A stretch of DNA of 14,275 bases, taken from Alphaproteobacteria bacterium. Its GTDB lineage: Bacteria; Pseudomonadota; Alphaproteobacteria; Rickettsiales; UBA998. Positions within the stretch are counted from its first letter, which is position 1, and each line of letters opens with the position of its first letter. The stretch covers positions 1 to 14,275 of the forward strand of contig JAKFYP010000136.1 of NCBI GenBank assembly GCA_021730835.1. The letters are read 5' to 3'. The notes under the pieces were generated by a model. It was not told where the DNA came from, searched no databases, and saw only the letters and a program-made list of their open reading frames with translations. This document shows, piece by piece, positions 13,062-14,275 of this stretch. Made by a program: the position numbers and the translations under genes.

Positions 13062-13997
13062 CTACGCTGTCAGATGCCGGAAAATATCCTCTAAGTCGGT
13101 CTCGCAGGTGGAGAGGTCGCGTATCGGCCCGAAGGCGCGCAGTTTCGCCAGCAGCGCCTCGAAATCGGTCTCGGAGGGCCGGTAGCGAATGGCCAGCGCT
13201 CCGTCCTCCTGCCACTCCCATCCTTCCTCCGGCGTGCCCGCTTTGGGCGTGCCGTCGAAGCGGATGATCAGTTGTTTGTTGTCAAAACCGCGCATCAATT
13301 GTTCCTTCGCATCGCAGGCAATCACCTCGCCGCGATTGATGATAGCGATGCGGTCGCATAATTCCTCTGCTTCCTCAAGGTAATGCGTGGTTAGCAGAAT
13401 CGTCACGCCCTGTTTGTTGAGGCTGCGCACATACTCCCAAAGTTGCATACGCAATTCCACGTCCACCCCGGCGGTCGGCTCGTCGAGCACCAGCACCGGC
13501 GGGTTGTGCACCAGCGCTTTGCCGATCAGCAGGCGGCGGCGCATCCCTCCCGACAGGCTGCGCGATTTGGCATCGGCCTTGTCGGCCAGTCCCATCGCCC
13601 GGATAATCTCGTCGGTACGGCGGCGGCTTTTCGGCACGCCGTAATACCCGGCGTAAATATCAAGCGCTTCGCGCACGGTGAAAAACGTATCGAGCACCAG
13701 TTCTTGCGGCACGACACCGATCGAAAGCCGGGCCTCGCGCATCTGCGCCTCGGGGTCAAACCCGTTAATCAGCACCTCACCGGCGCTTTTGACCACCAGC
13801 CCGGCGAGGATATTGATCAGGGTGGATTTACCCGCCCCGTTCGGCCCGAGCAGCCCGAAAAAAGAACCACGCGGCACGTCGAGGTCAATGCCTTTTAGCG
13901 CCTCTTTCGCGCCGCGCTTGCCGCTATAGTGCTTGGTCAGGCCGCGCACCGAGATGGCGGAGTTGGGATCGGGCGGAGCGGCGGGCGTTGCGTTCAT
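13062..13997 (-). CDS. ABC-2 type exporter ATP-binding protein (YadG-like)
   Basis: This 311-residue ATPase subunit of an ABC-2 family exporter should drive a membrane permease dimer. Walker A GPNGAGKST is at 51-59, Q-loop Gln98 in VVPQE, signature LSGGM at 148-152, Walker B VLVLDEP with catalytic Glu173, and switch His205 in TTHYLEEAE. The stretch TAGVDVELRMQLWEYVRSL and the following residues closely resemble E. coli YadG as I remember it. The C-terminal roughly 80 residues are the usual accessory region and end DLEDIFRHLTA. No permease gene follows: the stop is eight bases from the composite element. The gene upstream on the same strand appears to be a different membrane protein. The partner must lie outside the window. 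Substrate is unknown. No strong ribosome site is seen before the ATG at 13997. Confidence 0.9.
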   Translation of the reverse strand: MNATPAAPPDPNSAISVRGLTKHYSGKRGAKEALKGIDLDVPRGSFFGLLGPNGAGKSTLINILAGLVVKSAGEVLINGFDPEAQMREARLSIGVVPQELVLDTFFTVREALDIYAGYYGVPKSRRRTDEIIRAMGLADKADAKSRSLSGGMRRRLLIGKALVHNPPVLVLDEPTAGVDVELRMQLWEYVRSLNKQGVTILLTTHYLEEAEELCDRIAIINRGEVIACDAKEQLMRGFDNKQLIIRFDGTPKAGTPEEGWEWQEDGALAIRYRPSETDFEALLAKLRAFGPIRDLSTCETDLEDIFRHLTA

Positions 13998-14075
13998 GGA
14001 GCGATGCTTATACAGTTAATATAACGACATAATTGCAGTGAATAAGAATGCAGGTTCTGGATAGACGCAGAATAT

Positions 14076-14119
14076 ATAGCCGATTTACTTTATGCCTGAC
14101 TATAAATCAAATCGGCTAT
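14076..14119. repeat. 44-bp palindromic element, copy 2 (near perfect)
   Basis: ATAGCCGATTT and AAATCGGCTAT are exact 11-bp inverted arms. Inside them TTTAT and ATAAA extend the stem after a 2-by-2 internal mismatch, leaving an 8-base loop. It lies between the ABC gene start and the next gene's stop. The rest of 13998-14196 shows no gene. Confidence 0.85.
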
Positions 14120-14196
14120 CGCCCTCCACTCTCAGGGTTGCTTTTGATGCGCAATGCAAAGGCATTACTTTCAGGTCAAAATAGTCCCTGATCTGA

Positions 14197-14275
14197 TTAA
14201 AACCGGAAATAAATAAAGGGCGGGCGTTCATGGGCGGCAAACGTCAAGACCATCGCCGCCAGCATGCCGTAGCAC
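14197..14275 (-). CDS. C-terminus of a membrane protein, possibly MBOAT O-acyltransferase (partial)
   Basis: Reading in from the window's right edge on the minus strand are 25 codons then TAA at 14199-14197. They read CYGMLAAMVLTFAA followed by HERPPFIYFRF. A hydrophobic last helix followed by FIYF(Q/R)F at the extreme C-terminus is typical, from memory, of AlgI/PatA-like MBOAT O-acyltransferases, which acylate cell-surface polysaccharides. The fragment is too short to be sure. It ends about 200 bp upstream of the ABC ATPase gene on the same strand. Confidence 0.5.
   Translation of the reverse strand, partial: CYGMLAAMVLTFAAHERPPFIYFRF

Noticed and set aside
14076..14119. Palindrome with 11-bp arms as a dif site, given the xerD gene in the window
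   Set aside because: A dif site has 11-bp arms separated by about 6 bp and a different arm sequence. Here the spacer is 22 bp and a second copy exists.

Overview
The window looks like chromosome of a GC-rich alphaproteobacterium. The best taxonomic clue is the valyl-tRNA synthetase. From memory, its backbone matches the archaeal-type ValRS of Rickettsia and relatives rather than the ordinary bacterial ValS. Base composition is far too GC-rich for Rickettsia itself, so a Holosporales-, Micavibrio- or Rhodospirillales-like lineage is possible. I cannot resolve it further without a search.

Layout. Positions 1-450 are repeat-rich intergenic DNA, with perhaps the last codons of an upstream gene. 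An acyl-CoA dehydrogenase gene (451-1602), xerD (1634-2554) and a two-domain glycosyltransferase (2620-5019) run rightward. Converging on them is valS (5040-8561, minus), with the D-amino-acid dehydrogenase dadA (8713-9978, minus) upstream of it. A CobB-type sirtuin (10055-10774, plus) is divergent from dadA. guaB (11149-12618, plus) follows a repeat element. A YadG-type ABC ATPase (13062-13997, minus) converges on guaB across a second repeat element. The window closes with the probable C-terminus of an MBOAT-like membrane protein (minus). The genes are housekeeping or metabolic and form no single pathway. The possible short co-transcribed groups are ACAD-xerD-glycosyltransferase and dadA-valS.

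The striking content is the repeat biology. (1) valS has been invaded in frame at several points. A complete DUF559 (PD-(D/E)XK-like) nuclease domain, bracketed by inverted CCCTCACCC...GGGAGAGGG palindromic modules, sits in the editing domain. On one side that module is amplified into about six 45-bp tandem copies. A 93-bp inverted pair of the same modules, two heptamer-repeat palindromes and an AT-rich segment lie elsewhere in the same gene. The protein is 1173 residues, against my recollection of roughly 800 for the rickettsial type. (2) A heptamer family of consensus AGG[A/T]TT[C/T] occurs in intergenic arrays (22-56, 308-447, 12957-13012) and inside valS (5524-5593, 6954-7020). (3) Two intergenic regions are exactly bounded by terminal inverted repeats (10791-10990 and 12620-13053) and are built of nested hairpins. 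(4) A 44-bp palindromic element occurs near both ends of the window. The closest precedent I know is the Rickettsia palindromic elements, which insert in frame into protein genes. A nuclease domain carried with the repeats into a tRNA synthetase editing domain is the most unusual observation.

No rRNA, tRNA, CRISPR array or transposase gene was seen.
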